NCBI GenBank assembly: GCA_964397295.1
Contig: CAYNJG010000274.1
Span: forward strand, 1 to 9,558
DNA from: CAYNJG01 sp964397295
GTDB taxonomy: Bacteria > Planctomycetota > Planctomycetia > Pirellulales > Pirellulaceae
Direction: 5' to 3'
DNA length: 9,558 nucleotides
Under the pieces are notes generated by a model. The model saw only the letters and a program-made list of their open reading frames with translations. It was not told the origin of the DNA and made no database searches. Below, piece after piece: positions 7,107 through 9,558 of this stretch (positions are counted from its first letter, which is position 1; every line of letters begins with the position of its first letter). The position numbers and the translations under genes are program-made.

Positions 7107-7835
7107 ATGGAAGCATGGCTCCTATTTCCCGTCCGGCTCTTTGCAGTAACCTTGATCGCCTTCTTGGCTTACTCCGTCTGTGAACAAGCGCGACTTCCGC
7201 TGGTGCCTGATTCGCCAAGCGATTCTGCACTGCACGATGATCTACCGGCGAAACGACCGAAGACCAACCTAGTCGCTATTTCAGTTGCAGTTGGTCTACT
7301 TGTATTTGCAACAGCGTTGTTCGTTGGAGAATCTTTGATGGTTCGCCGATTCCGAAAAACGCAGCGGCAAATCGAGTCGCTTGGTGGAAGCATTCGGTTC
7401 GATCCGCCCCATGATTTTGTCTGGGCAGCTTTGTTTTTCTCAAGTGCGACGGTCGACTTATCCGACACCGTCCTCGACGAAAGCACCGTAGTCGACTTTG
7501 CGTCCATTCCAGGGTTGAAGACTCTACGACTTGCGAATACGCGAATCGGAGAGACGGTCATTGTGTCACTGGTAAAATGTAAAACTCTCACAGGACTCGA
7601 TCTGTCAAACACGAACTTGAGGGACGACGACTTACGTTGCTTGCCATCGTTTCGCAACCTGCAGAATTTGATCTTGAACGATACCTCCGTATCGGACGAC
7701 TGCATCGATCACTTGTCGGCATCTATCGCGTTGAAGGAACTACAATGTGCGGGGACGAGAATCTCCGATCGAGGAATAGAGACGCTTCGTGATTTAGGCA
7801 GACTCGTAGTCAGATCCGGCACCACTACGGGGTGA
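7107..7835 (+). CDS. Two-helix membrane protein with C-terminal leucine-rich-repeat solenoid
   Basis: Function unknown; LRR domains usually bind proteins. The 242-residue product has hydrophobic helices at about 8-24 and 55-74, then RRFRKTQR (80-87), then QIESLGGSIRFD (88-99), a segment often seen just before LRRs in planctomycete proteins. Five LRR units follow with an exact 24-residue period: their second leucine-type positions are L118, L142, L166, L190 and C214, each followed by a (N/D/G)T pair as in LANT, LSNT and LNDT. This is a short solenoid. The basic stretch after helix 2 suggests, by the positive-inside rule, that the LRR domain is cytoplasmic. ATG 7107 has GGAAAG six bases upstream. 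It is 75 bases after the SGNH gene on the same strand and may share its transcript. Confidence 0.8.
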   Translation: MEAWLLFPVRLFAVTLIAFLAYSVCEQARLPLVPDSPSDSALHDDLPAKRPKTNLVAISVAVGLLVFATALFVGESLMVRRFRKTQRQIESLGGSIRFDPPHDFVWAALFFSSATVDLSDTVLDESTVVDFASIPGLKTLRLANTRIGETVIVSLVKCKTLTGLDLSNTNLRDDDLRCLPSFRNLQNLILNDTSVSDDCIDHLSASIALKELQCAGTRISDRGIETLRDLGRLVVRSGTTTG

Positions 7836-7844
7836 CAATTACGT

Positions 7845-7862
7845 CGATCAGGACGTTGATCG
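7845..7862. terminator. Small hairpin between convergent genes
   Basis: CGATCA (7845-7850) and TGATCG (7857-7862) form a perfect 6-bp stem with a six-base loop. On the plus strand the pyrimidine run CTCTTTCTCTTT follows. It lies in the 56-base gap between the ends of the LRR gene and the PEP-CTERM gene, a fitting place for a terminator, but the stem is short and the tract is not pure T. Confidence 0.35.
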
Positions 7863-7891
7863 CTCTTTCTCTTTCCCTGGCCGCGCGGTCG

Positions 7892-9538
7892 TTAGCACTG
7901 GTTTGTCCAACTCGGGGCGGGTGGTGAAGACCGGCGACGGACCGCTGCGACCACGAATGCAATAAGGAGCAAAAAGCCCGATTTCGGCTCAGGTACTGGT
8001 ACTGCGACCGCAGTTGATTCTCCGAAGTTCCTCGAGAGATTCAGGAAATCGGGAAACTCCACCATTCCGTTTCCATCAAAATCGCCTTCCGTCCAGATGC
8101 TGCCCGTGCCAAAGTTCGACGATAAAGTGAGGAAGTCCGCGAAGTTGACGGCGCCGTCTAGATTCGTGTCGCCCGGGATCGCGACCACGGCGTCTATGAA
8201 AGTATCGCTGTAAACGATGGCAAGTGATCGTGCGTCATTGAGCATAACTCCATCGACACGGTCAAATTCACCGACGATTTGTCCGGCGTCGAAGATGCGG
8301 AGTCGTTCGCCATCCGGAAGTTGGGTTAGAGTTTTCGTTAGCTCAAGGACTCCGTCAAGATTCGCTGTGCCTGCGACATCAACACTCGCATGTACAAAAT
8401 TAAGAGGTGCCGACCGTAGGTTGGCGATTTCCAGTTTCGTGATTGCCCCATCGAGCAGCGTGAGATCCTCAAATCCAAAAGCAATATCCTCTGAAAGACT
8501 GCTACCGCGCGGGGCGGGTCGGAGTATTGCGCCTTCGTTAACGATCGTTTCACTCGCCAAGACACCACTGCCCTCCAGCGTCGCACCCGAGAACACTTCA
8601 GTGTCGCCGCTTCCGGTGCCAGATTCTTCGCCATAAACAGCCAAGATTCCTTCCTCGACTAGCGTCCCGCCCGCGTACGAGTTAATGCCCCCCAGCACGA
8701 AACGGCCATCGACGCCGCGTTTCGAGAGTTGCCCCGGACCGTTGATTTGCCCGACAAAGTTCCCGTCGCCCCTGGCATTGAATCCTGCATAATTGCCGAC
8801 CGCGAGAAACGCATTTGTGGCCAGTTGAACTTCGCCTGCCCCGTAAAGGCCATTGATCGCATCGGGCACTTCGACGCGGAACCAACCCGATTCCAGGACG
8901 TTCACGTCCACTTGATTGGCGATTCTTCCGCGCCCCGTAACCCGCACTCGACCCTCGACGGTGAGATCTCCGGTGAATGAGTTGGATGCCGCCAGCGTTG
9001 TTGTTCCGGGGCCGACGACTTGCAAACCGCCGCCACCCGCAATCGCGCCATTGAACGAAATTCCATTGAGCCCCGCGACGACTCCGGTCAATGGCGCATC
9101 TAGTGTGACGGTACCGTTGAACGTTAGGTTTCCTCGACCGGCCACGTCGTTGGAAAAGCTAGTTGAAAAGAGTACGAGATTGTCTGATCTGGTTCGAACT
9201 GGATTGTTGATTGTTTGGCTTGAATTCGAATGGTTACTGATTCCACCGTAGATATCAATCCTGCCCGAACCTCCCAGCGTGTAGGCGGGAGCGTTTATCA
9301 AGCCGGCATCCGAGAACGTGAGGTTGCGGAGGGACACGTTGATATCCAGGTTGGGCCGGGTACGTGCGAATAGATTTCCGGGTAGCAACGCGTCTTCGCT
9401 AGATCCATTCGCGACGTTGAAGGCAAACCAGTTGTCGATCGCGCTCCAGTTGTTGGTGAAAAATGAATTGCCTGTCCATTCGGCTGCCGATCCGGTGTTG
9501 CACCATACGAAAATGGAGCAGCAGAACAAGACTGGCAT
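7892..9538 (-). CDS. Secreted PEP-CTERM protein with autotransporter-type repeats and dockerin-like calcium loops; start probably beyond the right edge
   Basis: Predicted exported, exosortase-sorted surface or matrix protein of unknown ligand. A hydrophobic stretch ends in GSAAEW (16-21), a likely signal-peptidase site after Ala19. WTGNSFFTNNWSAIDNW (21-37) is typical of proteins carrying autotransporter-associated repeats. Two such repeats are visible, GGGGLQVVGPGTTTLAASNSF (begins 168) and INGPGQLSKRG (265-275) through GGTLVEEGILAVYG (290-303). Paired dockerin-like loops follow: GDTNLDGAVNFADFL (456-470) and GDFDGNGMVEFPDFL (485-499), each followed by NFG. The C-terminus is a sorting signal: VPEP (515-518), hydrophobic 521-533, RRR (534-536), then a 12-residue tail. 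ATG 9538 lacks a ribosome site and a basic n-region, and the frame stays open to the window end, so the real start is likely outside. No exosortase gene is in the window. Confidence 0.85.
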   Translation of the reverse strand: MPVLFCCSIFVWCNTGSAAEWTGNSFFTNNWSAIDNWFAFNVANGSSEDALLPGNLFARTRPNLDINVSLRNLTFSDAGLINAPAYTLGGSGRIDIYGGISNHSNSSQTINNPVRTRSDNLVLFSTSFSNDVAGRGNLTFNGTVTLDAPLTGVVAGLNGISFNGAIAGGGGLQVVGPGTTTLAASNSFTGDLTVEGRVRVTGRGRIANQVDVNVLESGWFRVEVPDAINGLYGAGEVQLATNAFLAVGNYAGFNARGDGNFVGQINGPGQLSKRGVDGRFVLGGINSYAGGTLVEEGILAVYGEESGTGSGDTEVFSGATLEGSGVLASETIVNEGAILRPAPRGSSLSEDIAFGFEDLTLLDGAITKLEIANLRSAPLNFVHASVDVAGTANLDGVLELTKTLTQLPDGERLRIFDAGQIVGEFDRVDGVMLNDARSLAIVYSDTFIDAVVAIPGDTNLDGAVNFADFLTLSSNFGTGSIWTEGDFDGNGMVEFPDFLNLSRNFGESTAVAVPVPEPKSGFLLLIAFVVAAVRRRSSPPAPSWTNQC

Positions 9539-9558
9539 GGCGAGCGTCGTAGTTATCC

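Noticed and set aside
7169..7705. Minus-strand 178-codon frame opposite the LRR gene
   Set aside because: The plus frame has membrane helices, a ribosome site and periodic LRRs; the minus frame has nothing recognisable.
8217..9251. Plus-strand frames of 83-139 codons opposite the PEP-CTERM gene
   Set aside because: Antisense to a protein with a complete domain order; no independent support.

Overview
The window looks like chromosomal DNA of a planctomycete, most likely a Pirellulaceae/Rhodopirellula-type bacterium. This is inferred from protein architecture and not from any marker gene. Supporting features are a surface protein with an N-terminal LESRR (LEPR-XLL type) motif and FG-GAP/VCBS repeats, a PEP-CTERM protein with autotransporter-type repeats and dockerin-like calcium loops, a leucine-rich-repeat protein of the style abundant in planctomycetes, and moderate GC with TTG/GTG starts.

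Layout. 1-2178 (minus): a very long repeat protein whose frame is open to the left edge of the window; 726 codons with 14 DxDxDGxxD calcium loops are visible. 2225-2872 (minus): trmB, the tRNA m7G46 methyltransferase, 46 nt upstream of that gene on the same strand. 2873-3055: a divergent control region. 3056-5673 (plus): a compact three-gene unit, madL, madM and an ACSF3-like malonyl-CoA synthetase, with gaps of 1 and 4 nt. 5832-7031 (plus): a membrane-anchored SGNH-hydrolase-fold protein. 7107-7835 (plus): a two-helix membrane protein with a five-repeat LRR solenoid. 7892 to near the right edge (minus): a secreted PEP-CTERM protein convergent with the LRR gene; its true start is probably just outside the window.

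How the genes fit together. The clearest functional unit is malonate import plus activation: MadL/MadM would bring malonate in with a cation, and the ligase would convert it to malonyl-CoA. No malonate or malonyl-CoA decarboxylase is seen, so malonyl-CoA could feed lipid or polyketide synthesis directly, or be decarboxylated by an enzyme encoded elsewhere. This differs from the classical mad clusters, where MadLM accompany a malonate decarboxylase. The two edge genes are both large secreted or surface proteins, each carrying a different planctomycete-type terminal signature. No RNA genes, CRISPR array, insertion sequence or phage genes were recognised.
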